Below are positions 17,863-60,306 of a DNA stretch of 64,000 bases, piece after piece; within the stretch, counting starts at the first letter, position 1, and each line of letters opens with the position of its first letter. The position numbers were made by a program, and so were the translations under genes. The stretch covers positions 1,039,001-1,103,000 of the forward strand of contig JAUPFP010000006.1 of NCBI GenBank assembly GCA_036925085.1, written 5' to 3'. Source of the stretch: Brachycybe producta. Its lineage: Eukaryota; Arthropoda; Diplopoda; Playtdesmida; Andrognathidae. The notes under the pieces are model-generated. The model was given only the letters and a program-made list of their open reading frames with translations, had not been told where the DNA came from and did no database searches.

Positions 17863-18063
17863 ATGAAAAATGAATACGGAGATGATGGTCAATGTATATC
17901 GGTGTGTTTGTGTTGTGTTAATCGGTTTGAAAACGGTCATTTCGCGTGTGAAAACGGATTTGAAACGATGAAAAACGAGGACGACGATGATCATCATCAT
18001 CATCATCAATCTTCTCTTCTTCTTTCTCCGTCTCTTTCTTCGTTTTCTTCACCTTCTTCGTAG
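17863..18063 (+). CDS. Possible upstream ORF (66 codons) in the MLK leader
   Basis: ATG-initiated ORF about 95 bases after the YY1-like motif, encoding MKNEYGDDGQ..., an Asp/His run (DDDDHHHHHQ) and a Ser/Pro/Leu tail. Low complexity and no family match; it could be a uORF or noise. It lies about 0.7 kb upstream of the MLK start. Confidence 0.2.
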   Translation: MKNEYGDDGQCISVCLCCVNRFENGHFACENGFETMKNEDDDDHHHHHQSSLLLSPSLSSFSSPSS

Positions 18064-18089
18064 TTATTTGTGTGGAAATATTTGTTTTT

Positions 18090-18650
18090 GGAACGATTAT
18101 TATAATTATTGGTCATCTAACAAACAAATTATACAATTTTTAACAGGATATTCGTAATATTTACAACCGATTAGAAACGAACAAAAAAAATCTTTTTCAG
18201 AAAAAAAGAAGAAAAACCAATTTTCAAGAAGAAGAAAGGAAGAGAAAGAGAAAAGAAAGGCTGAAAAATTTGCATTTTTCGATCAAAATCATTGTTTTAT
18301 GGAACAATTATCACAATTGTTTATCATTTAACGAACAAATTATATCATTTTTAACAGGATATTCGTAATATTTGACTATTAGAAGCGAAAAACATCGGTT
18401 AAAAAATCATTTTCTAAAGAAGAAGAAAAGAAAGGCTGAAAAATTTGCATTTTTGATCGGAATCGGTTTTTTTTTAAATAATTATTATAATTATTGGTCA
18501 TCTAACGAACATTTTATATCATTTTTAACAGGATATTCATAATATTTGTTATTAGAAGCGAAAAAATCGGTAAAAAATCACGTTTTCATTAAGAACAAGA
18601 AGAAAAGGAGGAGAGAAAAGAAGAAAACAAAAAAAATTTGCATTTTTTCC
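18090..18650 (+). repeat. Three tandem degenerate repeats upstream of MLK
   Basis: Units begin near 18091, 18299 and 18474, each 170-205 bases. All share ATTATTGGTCATCTAAC (or close), ATTTTTAACAGGATATTC, TATTAGAAGCGAAAAA, a purine-rich AAGAAGAAAAGAAAGG block and TTTGCATTTTT. They fill most of the presumed MLK leader or proximal promoter. Confidence 0.75.
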
Positions 18651-18726
18651 CCCGTTGTTTATTTTTTTTTGCAGCTTCTTTTCAATATAGAAATTTTTCC
18701 CGTTTAATTTTGTTGTTTTTTAATTA

Positions 18727-35042
<16,316 letters not shown>

Positions 35043-35368
35043 CATTATAGATGGAAAAAAAGGGTTTCTTTTAAATTGAAAGTTTTGAAAATAGCGTTGT
35101 ACATTCGCTGTCTTTGTGGGTTTTTTTTTTGGTGTGTTTTGGGTTTTTGAATTATTTTCGTGGCGTGCAATATTGGGTTTTTTAACAGTGCTCAAAATGT
35201 CCGCTTTATGCCATTCCACAGTTTCTTATACGAATCATTTGGTAAGAAAGAGAGAGAGGGTTCGTGATCGTGTTCATTTGGTTTCTTGCGAAATAGCTTC
35301 TTGCTTTAATGCTGAATTTGACTATAATTACAAATTTGCTCGATTTATTAGCTTCTACTTTTAGTACA

Positions 35369-35515
35369 AGGGGAATTCCAACTTACAAACACAGAACCTT
35401 CCGCACTTACGAACATTTCACGATGCGCAAAACATAAAAAAAATACATTCAACTTAAAAAATTAAAAAAAAACAACATTGCGTTTGTAAGTTGGGGTTCG
35501 TCTGCAATTCCTTTT
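35369..35515. mobile_element. Short inverted-repeat element past MLK
   Basis: GGGGAATTCCAACTTACAAA on the left, CGTTTGTAAGTTGGGG and CAATTCCTTTT on the right. Confidence 0.5.
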
Positions 35516-36116
35516 AAGAAATTGAAGCCATTTTATTATCATTATTCGCTTTGCTCTATCATATATCGCTATGAAATAACGCTTTTCTTTCTCAAACGCT
35601 TCACCTAAATGCCTCTGAGATTCAGTTATTGCCATTTTTTTAAAATTAACTCTTGTCGCGCATAATCATTTAGTGAAGGTTCCTCTTTCTTATTTTTTTT
35701 CCTACCTTTCGTGTTAGTTTTTCACAAGTTTTATTCAGGAATCGCGGTGTTGATCAGGAAGAAATCTATATTGACTTCTGGAAGAATGTTTGATCATTTT
35801 TAATACTATGTTTACGATGTTTTGTTACGTCTCTACGGAAATGCTTTTCAGAACCGTTCTCATAGGCGCCGATTGCTTGGGTGCTTCAGGGCTCAAGCTA
35901 TTCATTTTTTATACCAACTTCTGCCGAATAGAAGTCCTCGTGTCTTTTTTTGGTTTAACGATCAACTGGTTCATCTTGCAACTAAATGACGGCACATAAA
36001 GTACTGTAGTTAACAGGATTTAGCCGCTAATAAAAAAAGCATACCATTTGGTATATTTGATTAGAAGCTCCCCAAAAGAATTGTACTTGAGCTGCAGAAC
36101 AATTCGCAAGGGCGTT

Positions 36117-36341
36117 CACAGAAGAGTGACTTTTAGTGGTCGATTTAGACTTCAAAAAGTGATGGGGGTGTTGCCGAAACTTACCACTTCAGTCGACTGT
36201 CAGCATTTATGAAGTGGTTCTATTGTAATGAAATGAACTGCAAAAAAGAGGTTGTATAGAGTATACACGAGAGGTCGATGTTGGTAACACGCCGACCACT
36301 TCTGGCAGTTCATCTCGACTACTAGAAGTCGCTCGTCTGTG
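36117..36341. mobile_element. Family B MITE
   Basis: TIRs CACAGAAGAGTGACTTTTAG(TGGTCGA) and the complement of TCGACTACTAGAAGTCGCTC(GTCTGTG); 225 bp. It shares GAAGTGGTTCTATTGTA with the copy at 15548. Confidence 0.8.
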
Positions 36342-38021
36342 TATTTTGAAAAGTCGGCGCCTGTGACTGTGCTTTATGTAATTTGCATTTTTAAATAGGG
36401 TGTGGAGCTCAAAGGGAGAATCAAGTTCTGAAAATATAAACTGAACCACGCTTACGACCTTACTCTAAAAAAATTACTTAAGCGAAACTTAAAATTCTCC
36501 ATAGATTTGCTATAGAGAGTTTTGCACTGCATCATTGTTTAAGCTTAACATTATTTTAAGAAACGTTTTTGAATACGTGGAGTAAAAGTCGTATTCTAAA
36601 CTTTGCTTAAACTAACGCGCTAAGCTTTAAACTTAAGTTGTGTCTTAAGCAACGTTTTTTTAGTGAATATGGTCATTTAGTCATGCAATTTGCATTTTTA
36701 TTTTCAACGCATTTTTACAGGCCACATTTATTTTAAGTTGACAAGTGCCTTGCAATCACTTAATTATGCAGACTGGTTTAAACCTCGAAAGCAAATTGAA
36801 TCGCCCGACACCTCATGTGCTTTTTTTACTTTCCTTTTTTTCTTCTTCTTCTCATAATGTACACAAATGCATTTTCCTCCATTAGTTTGTTTTTTATTTG
36901 GGAGAGATGGGGGTCAGATTTGAGCCTTAAGTTGGATCATTGTTTTATTCTTACATTCTTTGGTGCCATGTGTCCTCGACGTCGTTGGACACTTGTCCTT
37001 TTCGGTGGTCGAGGGTTCGTACCTCAACTTCTTTTGGACAAACGTTTTGTTTTTGCATATCGAGCACGATTCTTATTATCGAGACGTGACATTCCAATTG
37101 AGTGGCGAAAACTAATTATCTGGTCACAAATTAATATTAGATTTTAAAACAAAAACCATTCCAATTGATGAAAATATGGATATATGATGAATATTCACAC
37201 AGTTTTAGGCCGAATTAGAATTTATAGAAGTGGGTTATTTGCAAAGCAACCATCTTGAAAAATTATTTTCAAGATGGATGCAATCAAATATATATTTATA
37301 AATATTTTGTATTCATAGAAAAGAAGAAAACATTCCGAAAGATGTTAATTTGCTTGCATGCTGCTCTTTTTTTTTTCAATTTCTCGTGTGCATTTTTTTT
37401 TTCTTAAATATTTTGATTTATTATTGTAAATATTTTGTAAAAAAATGGTTTTTATTATTCTTATTTAGGTGCAAGGTATTTTTTTAATTTATTTTCTTTC
37501 AGAAATTGAAGAGGTTTTTGAAACGATTTTCTTCTTTTCATTTTTCTTTGAGTGGTTGAAAACTTATTTATTATTAGGACAACTAATAAGAAACCAACAA
37601 TAGATTATCTTGACAGTCTTTCATTGGTTTGTATTATCTCGAATCTTAATGGTTTGCTAAATCAAATTTAGTGCTAAACTCATGAACATTTTTGATAGGA
37701 AATTTCATGTAAAAGTTGATGAGATTTGCAATAACTTTGACTTTGCATACATTATGAATACGGATCCTACGAGTTTCGATGTTTTTTTTAGCTCCTCTGA
37801 TTGTGTGATATTTCCATTTGCCACATTAATTTTATATTTATTTGGGCGTTCTTTTTTTTTTTTTTTTTTGGTACTACTTCGGTTGGTCGTCGTACGATCT
37901 CTTCTTCACTCTGGTTGTGAAAACAAAACATGTTTGTCTTTTATCACCACGGGTACTTAATTTTTATTGCATCAACTCTTTTCTTAAACCCTAGTCTACA
38001 CTTGACCTAAATGCATTCAAG

Positions 38022-38325
38022 TTAAGGTGGTTTTAAACTGTAAACGCCTCTCAATCTCTTGCTTATTTGTCTTTCAGATGCAAAATAAAGACAAATTTAA
38101 ACATGTTTTAGAAGGTTAGCTCTCAATCACTTAAGGGTATTTTTTTATTTCAGTTTGAAATTACACCTAACTTTAAACCGACGATATTTGTCATTTTGGT
38201 CTCTGGTTGAGCTACCCTTCTAGTTTCTAAAACACTTTCTAGTTTCTCTTAATTTTGCTCGTCTGTAAGACTGAATAATCAAGAGTTTGAAAACCAGCTG
38301 TTCCTAAAACCATCTTAATTGTGTT
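38022..38325. mobile_element. Family A MITE with TTAA on both sides
   Basis: GTTAAGGTGGTTTTAAACTG at the left and CTAAAACCATCTTAATTG at the right. The cleanest evidence that TTAA is the target-site duplication. The internal AGAAACTAGAA is partly deleted on the left. Confidence 0.85.
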
Positions 38326-38738
38326 TAGTTGAAATAAATTAACTTCATTGATTAATATCGGAACAGTGAAAACTTTTTAACATGAAAAATCGGATAAATC
38401 ATCAATATCATTGTATTCCTTTGGATATGATGAAAATAAAACATTTAGGTCAAATTCCGGTTAGATGTTAAGTAGGTTCTGCTGTACTAAATGAATATTT
38501 CGTTACAAAAAACTCATTATTATTGAGATTCAAAGTTAATATACTGTAGATAAATATTAGCTTAATTAATATTTTAAATGCATTTAACTTGCTAGGTGTA
38601 GACGAGGTAATTACATTTTTATTCTTCCCAATTTTTACTGATTTTTCTTTCAAATTGTTTTTTACGTAAGATTACATTTTTTTTACACAAAATATTGTAT
38701 ATTTTTTAAGTTATTGACCCAAACAGTATGTCATAATT

Positions 38739-39044
38739 AGGACTCGGATTTTTATGCAAAATATCAAGTAAATGGTTTTCAATTTGTGTCCTTTTATGAA
38801 GTAATCATAATTATTAGATCAACTGCAATTTTTTTTTTCTAATCAAAAAGGCTGGTTAGAGACTACATGTCTTGTTGCTATCGGTTGTCAACTAGAGTTC
38901 TACCTTCTAACCAGTGTTTTTGATTAGAGAAAGCATAATTAATTGTTAGTTGATTTATAAATGGGAGATTGGTGCTTCATAAATGGCACTTGTGTCACAA
39001 ATTCAGAACGATTTGGTTGATATTGCATAAAAATCCGAACCCTA
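38739..39044. mobile_element. TA-flanked MITE with nested inner hairpin (family E)
   Basis: TIRs GGACTCGGATTTTTATGCAA and TTGCATAAAAATCCGAACCC, bounded by TA. An inner hairpin at about 38838-38938 has arms CTAATCAAAAAGGCTGGTTA and CTAACCAGTGTTTTTGATTAG, related to inverted repeats at 58290-58400 and 58455-58560. Confidence 0.85.
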
Positions 39045-40514
39045 GTCATAATGTTTTGATAAACAATTGGAGTGAGAAGGGTAAAAATGGGTAAAGTTTT
39101 TTTTTTTAAAAAATCCAAAAATGTTTTTTACCGTTGCTCAAATATTGAATTACGGGTGAACAACAAAATAGAAATTATTTATACAATATGATTTTTTTCT
39201 TTTGTGTATTTAATACGTATACTTTTTTTAGCAATAATTTCATACGTATAATTTTCCAATTTTCATTCCAAAAAAAAATCAAAACATGCTGCAAATTGTG
39301 CACAGTGATAATTATCTTGATTGACTCATCATTTTCATTCCCCATTAATTGCTTGATTTTCTGTTTTGATCAAATGAACGAGAAGTCCGTAGGCCAAAGT
39401 GATTTTACTACACAATTCCATCAAAGAAATCCATGAGATTAAAATTTTCTATCATTCGTTTTTTTTTTTGATGTAATGATGGCACAAAAAGCAAAGTTTG
39501 GAATTTCCTACAACATAGAGGCCAAACTTAGATTTGAAAAAAAAAAAAACGATAGGAAACAAATTTTTAAAAATAAACTTTGCATAACTGTAAAAAAATT
39601 ATAAATAATTGCAAACAAAAAAAATATATAGATATAATTATACAAAATATATCATACTTTGAAGATGATCTATTACTATTTTAAATGTTGCTATTCTCTA
39701 CGGAAATGCTTTTTTTTTGAGAAGGGGGTAGGTTCAATTTACCTCCAAATAATTCCTTATAAATGTATCTCTTTCTTCCCTATTTTCCCTTCCCACACCT
39801 CAAATGCTATTTTCTGTCTACTGCTATATGATACGTTGTAAATATTATATATTATAACATAATTATGTATAAAAAAATATGATTGGGTGAAGAAGCAAAA
39901 TAAGGATGTGTCGAAAAGAAATTAAGAACTAATGCATTTTAATAATAACAATAACTAAATGAATTTCGGCTTCGAATTTATAGGTGCTATACTTTTGTGT
40001 GTTCAAAAAAAAAAGTAATTTTATTTTCAAAAAAACAAAAATTGGAACAAAAAAGTTTTATTATTACTAATCCATTTTTATTTTAATATTTCTTCTGGTC
40101 ATTTTTAGGTATGAAATTAAAAGAAGAAATGTTTTATCTCAATTAAATTATGGGGGAAGTTTTTTAAAACAAGTTTGAAGTAATGTATGGATATTATTGA
40201 AAGTTATTTAAATTATTTACATGTATTTATCAAAATTGATTTGAAACTAATGCAAGTTGTATGAAATAAAAAGGGTTTTGCTGAAATGTCCAAAATATGT
40301 AATCTGACTTTTATAGTTTTTATTTCAGTGGTAGAGAAGACATTGTGTGATGGCCGTTTTGTGTCAATAAACAGAAGCAATCTTGATTAATGTTAGAATA
40401 AGGATCTACTAAGTTTTCTCCATGTTTTAAGAGAAGTACTAGGTAATTATAAAAATTCTATCAATACAATTAGCTTTTATTTCAAACTTATTGTCATTAA
40501 CGGGCAAAAAACTA

Positions 40515-40790
40515 GTAAACTAGAAAGTGTTTTAGAAACTAGGAGTAGCTCAATCGCGCCTTAAACGTTCTTTCAGACTAAACTTTTCAGACAAAAAATT
40601 AAAACATAAGCCTGCTTAAAGTTCTATTTTCAAACTCAAAATAGAAAATTTAACTTAAACTATCAACATGAAAATAACCTTAAGTGACTAGAGTTTCTCT
40701 CCATTTTGCACCTGAAAGACAGAATAATTGCATTTCGAGAGGAACTGAAAGACAGAATAATCGTATTTCGAGAGGCTATTTTCTCCTAAA
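40515..40790. mobile_element. Degenerate family A MITE downstream of RPS25
   Basis: GTGTTTTAGAAACTAGGAGT left; right part CTGAAAGACAGAATAATTGC appears twice within 50 bases, a small internal duplication. Confidence 0.65.
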
Positions 40791-40871
40791 CCTAGTCACT
40801 TTCGAATGAAACTCAAAATTTGATTTAAAGACAGTAAATAAATTTCAAAAGCGTTTTTTTTTCTTTCAATT

Positions 40872-40877
40872 TTTATT
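40872..40877 (-). promoter_or_regulatory. Poly(A) signal of RPS25
   Basis: AATAAA on the minus strand, about 40 bases past the RPS25 stop, as expected for the very short 3' UTR of a ribosomal protein gene. Confidence 0.55.
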
Positions 40878-40917
40878 TATAGTTCGTTTACATTATGAAA
40901 TTCATATCTAAAAGACT

Positions 40918-41656
40918 TCACTCGTCTCCTCCTTTTGTCGTTCTCGTGTAGATGACCTGAGCATGATGTTTAACGACCTGTTTGATCAGACCTACAAAGA
41001 AGAAAAAAAAAGGAAACGATAAGTAAATTTAAAACCTTTATCTTTAAAAAAAAACCTTACCCTTTTGTTTAAGCTCCTGGAGAGCTTTCCTCGCAAGCGA
41101 TCCACGAACCTTTAAACGTTCGGACACAACCGATGGAGTGATCAGTTTGTAAGACGGAACTTCTTTCAAGAGTTTCTCATACGTTGCCTTATCGAAAAGA
41201 ACCAAATTGTTCAACTTGTCACGAACTTTTCCTTTTGACCACTTCTGTAATTTGAAACAAAAAAAAAACCGGTTAAAAAAGAGCTTCAACATCGTTTATA
41301 GCCTCATAACGGGTTTATTCAAACCTTCTTCTTAGCCTTTCCGCCTCCACCTCCCTCCTTTTTGGGCTTTGCGCTCTTTCCTGCAGCTCCCTTTGCATCC
41401 TTCTTCTTATCGTCTTTCTTTCCAGCCTAAATGGAGACGAAAAAACCAACATTAGGTCGTGTTCACAGGCTAAAAGCCCTTTGAAACTGGGAGGGGGGGG
41501 CACACGAAGCCACGTGGCTAGCTTGTAACACATAAGAAACTGAACTAAATTCAGCACCAAAAACGTCTTAAAACTTAACAAAACACACACTCCGATTATT
41601 ATGAACCGTTTTAATGATAAACTCTTACATAAATACTTTAAAATACAACTTACCAT
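40918..41656 (-). CDS. RPS25: 40S ribosomal protein S25 (eS25)
   Basis: Small-subunit ribosomal protein near the head of the 40S, needed by several IRES. Coding exons in transcript order: 41654-41656 (ATG only), 41325-41426, 41061-41244, 40918-40991; 120 residues. The Lys-rich N-terminus ([13 protein letters not shown]) is followed by the highly conserved [20 protein letters not shown], then [15 protein letters not shown], and it ends [15 protein letters not shown]. Length is normal for eS25. The first intron falls directly after the ATG, as is common in ribosomal protein genes. It is divergent from pecanex, with about 0.7 kb between start codons. Confidence 0.97.
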
Positions 41657-41689
41657 GCTGTAACTAACAAAGAAACCAGCAGAACTTCA

Positions 41690-41697
41690 GGAAAAAG
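41690..41697 (-). promoter_or_regulatory. Candidate TOP start of RPS25
   Basis: On the minus strand the leader reads CTTTTTCC about 40 bases before the ATG, fitting the terminal oligopyrimidine tract that begins ribosomal protein mRNAs. The start is inferred at the C complementary to 41697. Confidence 0.45.
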
Positions 41698-56439
<14,742 letters not shown>

Positions 56440-58604
56440 CGATTAGCCGGCGAGAGCGTCATTGTTCGCCCTCGCTTGTATCCAGTCTGTTCAAAACGTC
56501 GTCCTCAACAGCGTAGAGGCGCTGGAGGAGGAGGAGGATCAGGTATCTCCAGCTTTCGATCAAGGTCAACTAAGCGTAAGAGGTGATCCAATTAAGGTGG
56601 AATCATTTAGGTTTTATCGTGCGCAGAAAATAGCGAAAATTGTGATGAAAACGCTTTCTTGAAGCATCTCATCGATATTTTTGATGTCGTGTTGAGAAAT
56701 TATAACGATTTCGGTCCTTACAGGATCTTCTTCTTTTATTGACTTTTTTCAACTATCTTTTGAGAGAAAGAACCGAAACGGAATGAGTTAAAAGCTGCTC
56801 AAAGTCGTAACTAGTCTTTTTTTTTGTTGTTGTTGTTGTTCGTTCTCCTTCGAAAGGAGGGACGGAAACTTGTTTTTCCTATTTGCCTTAACTTTCGTAG
56901 AACGGAGAGGTTCCTTCTTTTCTCCTTCTAAAATAAAAATATAAATTATGGATTGTGTATTAGAAATTAACAAAAATCTTCCCAATCAGACATTTTTCCC
57001 TTTTTATTTCATTCCAAACTTTGTTCCGAAAGTAGAGTCGAGGTTGAAAAACGTTTTTTTAGCAAACATGCGACCATTTTTTTAAACGAAAAAAATAATG
57101 ATCTGTTTGACGAGAACTCGATCTTTCGTCACTCTGATCGCTTTTCTTCTTTGAAAAAAAAAAAACATTTTTTTAAAAAAAACACGAAGATTTTTTGTAT
57201 TATTCTTTAGCTAATGAATTATTGGATACTTTAATTATTTTGGAGTTTTATTCAGAAGACTCTTGGAATGGTTTTCTGTGTAAATATTGTAATTTATATT
57301 GATAAAGGAGTTTTGAGTCGAGACAAAAAAAAACATTCGAAACGAATCGAATGATCACTCGATTCCTTACTTTAAAAAAAAAACACTTAAAATAATAATA
57401 AAAAAAATTAACTGAGAAATCTACTTTTATTATTAAACGAAGGTTGGGATTTTATACAAAAAACCGACCACACCTTAAGAATGAATTCCGAATCAATGAA
57501 TCGTGGGACCGTGACAATACCTAGTTTAATTTTGTATCGCGCTAATTGCACAATGATGGGTTTTACTCTATGTAAAAGTATTCAAAGAACTTTTTGTTTT
57601 ACACACAAATGAGACAGTTTTTTATTTTCAAATTGTATATTTTTTAATATATATACATACAACTTAAAAGATGAACTAATTTGAACAATGATTTTTATTC
57701 TTACGATTTTTTTTTTAAACATATCTTATCAAGTTATCAATATAATAGTGGGTGGGTTTTAGGATGCTGCACATTACACGTATTTTTCGACATTTCTTTC
57801 ATAAATTTCTTCACACACAAGTTCGTTCGAAGCCTCGTAACTTTTAAGAAATCGATTAGTAGTATATCGAAACAACCGTACATACAAAGAACTCTTTTAA
57901 AATCAAAATTTGTCATTTTAAAATGAACTTTCACACTTTTTTTAAAAAAAAAACTCGATACCAATTTTATACAAAGCTAACTAATGTAATTTCTACATTT
58001 TATGGTTCATCTCAACACAACACACGATACGAAGATGTCGAGATATAATTTGTTCCACGCAAAGTCACAATAAAAAAAAAACTAAATTATGGCATACAAC
58101 TATACATTTAGAAAAGAAAAAACAAAAACAAAAATTTGACTTTGGTGTAAACGTTTTCAATACAGACTAAAGGAACCTGTCGACTACTCAACATTTTTGA
58201 AATACGTTGTCCAAAAGCTCGAAACAATACAAACGTTAATTTCACATAACAGCGGATTGTTATAAAGTAAGGTAACTACAATTATGCGGTTCTTTTCAAA
58301 TCAGAAAGACTGGTTGGAGGGTAGTTTTCCAATCCATAGCATATGTCATCTTGAGAACTCTAGCCTCAAACTAGTCTTTTTTTATTGGAAAATGCATATT
58401 TTAATAGTTTTGCTATTTTACAGGTAAAACAAAAATAGCCAAACAAAATAACTTTTTGCAATCAAAGTGACTGGTTAGAGGCTAGTAAGTTCTCCTAGAA
58501 TTAAAAACTAGCAGAATAACCAGAGTTGTAGGTTAACTCCTCCAACCCTTAACCAATAAAGTATAAATCTTTCCGGTCTTTAGTATAACACTCTGCTGCT
58601 ACGA

Positions 58605-58805
58605 GAAATTGTCACTTTTAGGGTTCTTGGCACACAAACCACTTTTTAGTGGTCGAGTTCATCTGCAAAATGTAGTTGGCTTGTGTACAAAAGTCCAGCG
58701 TTTTTCCTTAGCAATACAGCGTCAACCACGAACCAGCCACCTTGCGACAACATTTTGCAGTCGAACCCAACCACTCAAAAGTGATTCGTTTACCAAAGCC
58801 GTTAA
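58605..58805. mobile_element. Family B MITE past pecanex
   Basis: CTTTTTAGTGGTCGAGTTCA / TGCAAAATG left; CATTTTGCAGTCGAACCC and ACCACTCAAAAGTG right. It explains the spurious 93-codon ORF here. Confidence 0.7.
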
Positions 58806-59033
58806 ATGTTCAAAGACTTCAGTGGCTCAAATACATAAAATATCACTTAAAACTTCAATCTTGAACCCTTTTAACAGAGTTGCCAAATAGAAATACCTTG
58901 TTAAAGAGTTTTCAATGAAATAAGGTATTTGGAATTTGAATTATTTGTATACCAGCAGCCCAAGAGGAATGTGACAGAGAGGCTATTAGTCTAAAAGCAG
59001 CATAAAAATGCATTTGTCATAATCCGATGGTGT

Positions 59034-59219
59034 TAGGCCGGCTCTAGATGTAACATTTAACTGCACATGTCACCGCTCAGATCAAAGACTTGTCCAAGTC
59101 ATCCCTCCAACAAAACTGCACAGTTTTCCCCACTTAAAGCACAAGTTTACTTGTGGCGATAGGCATGTGCAGTTAGTATTGCGCAGTTAAACATTTACAT
59201 CTAGGGCCGGCCTTAGTTT
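59034..59219. mobile_element. GGCCGGC-ended MITE
   Basis: TIRs TAGGCCGGCTCTAGATGTAA and TTACATCTAGGGCCGGCCTTA-type; inner arms TTAACTGCACATGTC / CATGTGCAGTTAG. A half-end (AAGGCCGGTCCTAGATT) follows at 59221. Confidence 0.82.
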
Positions 59220-60300
59220 TTAAGGCCGGTCCTAGATTTTTTAAATGTTGGAATCCTGTTCAGAGGGTTCGTATTGTTGAAGCTCAAGTGATACATTAAA
59301 TTTAGGAGCCGCGAGTTCCTTTTTTTTTTTTTGCACACAGATTTAATCAAATACAACAAAAAATCTACAAAATTGTAAAGAAAATGGTCCAACGTGGTCG
59401 ATTTGAAAAATTAAGAAGAAACTAAACACGATTTTTTTATTTTCCTGAAAAGTAAAAAGGGAGCTGAAGAAAAACACACAAAAAAAATAATGAGAAAACC
59501 CAAACAAAAAAGGAATGAAAGGGAAGAGTAGAGAAAAAGAAAATACATCCACGAGACAAAATAATTATGCATTTTTGGTTCTTCTTCTAATATGGTCGCG
59601 TGTGCTATTAAAGGGATTTTATTTCAAATTTCACTATAATTTGAAGGGATGGTCAGCTGAGTTTTTTTCTTCTTTTTCTTCTGATAAATTTATTTCGCAG
59701 CAAAAATTACAGTTTTTATTTTCGAAAAGATAAAAACACAAACGTTTCTTCTTTAATTTTAATCAAAGAAGTTGTGTGCGTGCGCGCAAATACGTCGAAA
59801 AGGCGAAAGAAAAAAAAAACCTCTCGAAACTTTCAAAAACGACACCTTTCAAAAGTTCGTATAAATTTCGTTATTTTGTTTTATAACGATTTTTTTTACC
59901 TATAGTTTCTCTCTTACTTCGTTTAAATTAATTATACCCGCATTTGAGTGTTTGTGTGTGTGTTTTTTTTGTGCAAACGGAAGGAGGCGCAATATGAAAA
60001 ATATACCACACGTCCAACACAAATTCTTCTAGTCGTTTACCGACGACGACGATGATGATGGCGAACAATTTGAGCATGAGGGGGAGTCGTCTCTTTTTTT
60101 TTGTCTCTCTCTCTCTCCTTTGTGTTTTTCGTTCCCTCTCTTCTTTTTTTTTTCGAAACTTCCGAGAGAGGTTAAGACCGAGGACGAACGTCTTACCTCT
60201 TACCAATTCTCATCGTCTTCCTCCTTTTTTTTTGTTAAAATACACTCGTAAGCAAAACGTAAAGAGAAACGGGGGAGAAAGAAAAAAAGCATTTTTTATG

Positions 60301-60306
60301 TTTATT
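60301..60306 (-). promoter_or_regulatory. AATAAA overlapping the PPM1 stop codon
   Basis: On the minus strand the coding end reads CTC TAA TAAA, so an AATAAA hexamer begins inside the stop codon (60305-60307). If used, the 3' UTR would be only about 20 bases. Further hexamers lie downstream, for example near 59692. Confidence 0.3.

Larger units (their letters stand above)
35043..40917. other. MLK 3' UTR and convergent spacer to RPS25
   Basis: A possible poly(A) signal AATAAA is near 36029. It contains MITEs at 35369, 36117, 38022, 38739 and 40515, and a family H relic near 38365-38480. An AT-rich block at 36480-36660 shares ATTTTAAGAAACGTTTT with 4855-4870. A 110-codon ORF at 36815-37147 has no recognisable domain. 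Confidence 0.65.
56440..60304. other. Pecanex 3' UTR and convergent spacer to PPM1
   Basis: T/A-rich, with AATAAA-like signals around 57395 and 58068. Two hairpins related to the inner part of family E (58290-58400, 58455-58560), a family B copy and a GGCCGGC MITE. 59400-60250 is pyrimidine/purine-skewed low complexity. No gene recognised. Confidence 0.65.

Noticed and set aside
36815-37147. 110-codon ORF downstream of MLK
   Set aside because: Starts in T-rich low complexity; the later part (CPRRRWTLVLFGGRG) has no recognised domain and no splice partners. Kept only as a note.
41427-41653. snoRNA inside RPS25 intron 1
   Set aside because: Ribosomal protein introns often host snoRNAs, but no clear C/D (RUGAUGA...CUGA) or H/ACA boxes could be placed.
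58609-58890. 93-codon ORF after pecanex
   Set aside because: Lies over a family B MITE; its arms pair, and no similar protein is known to me.
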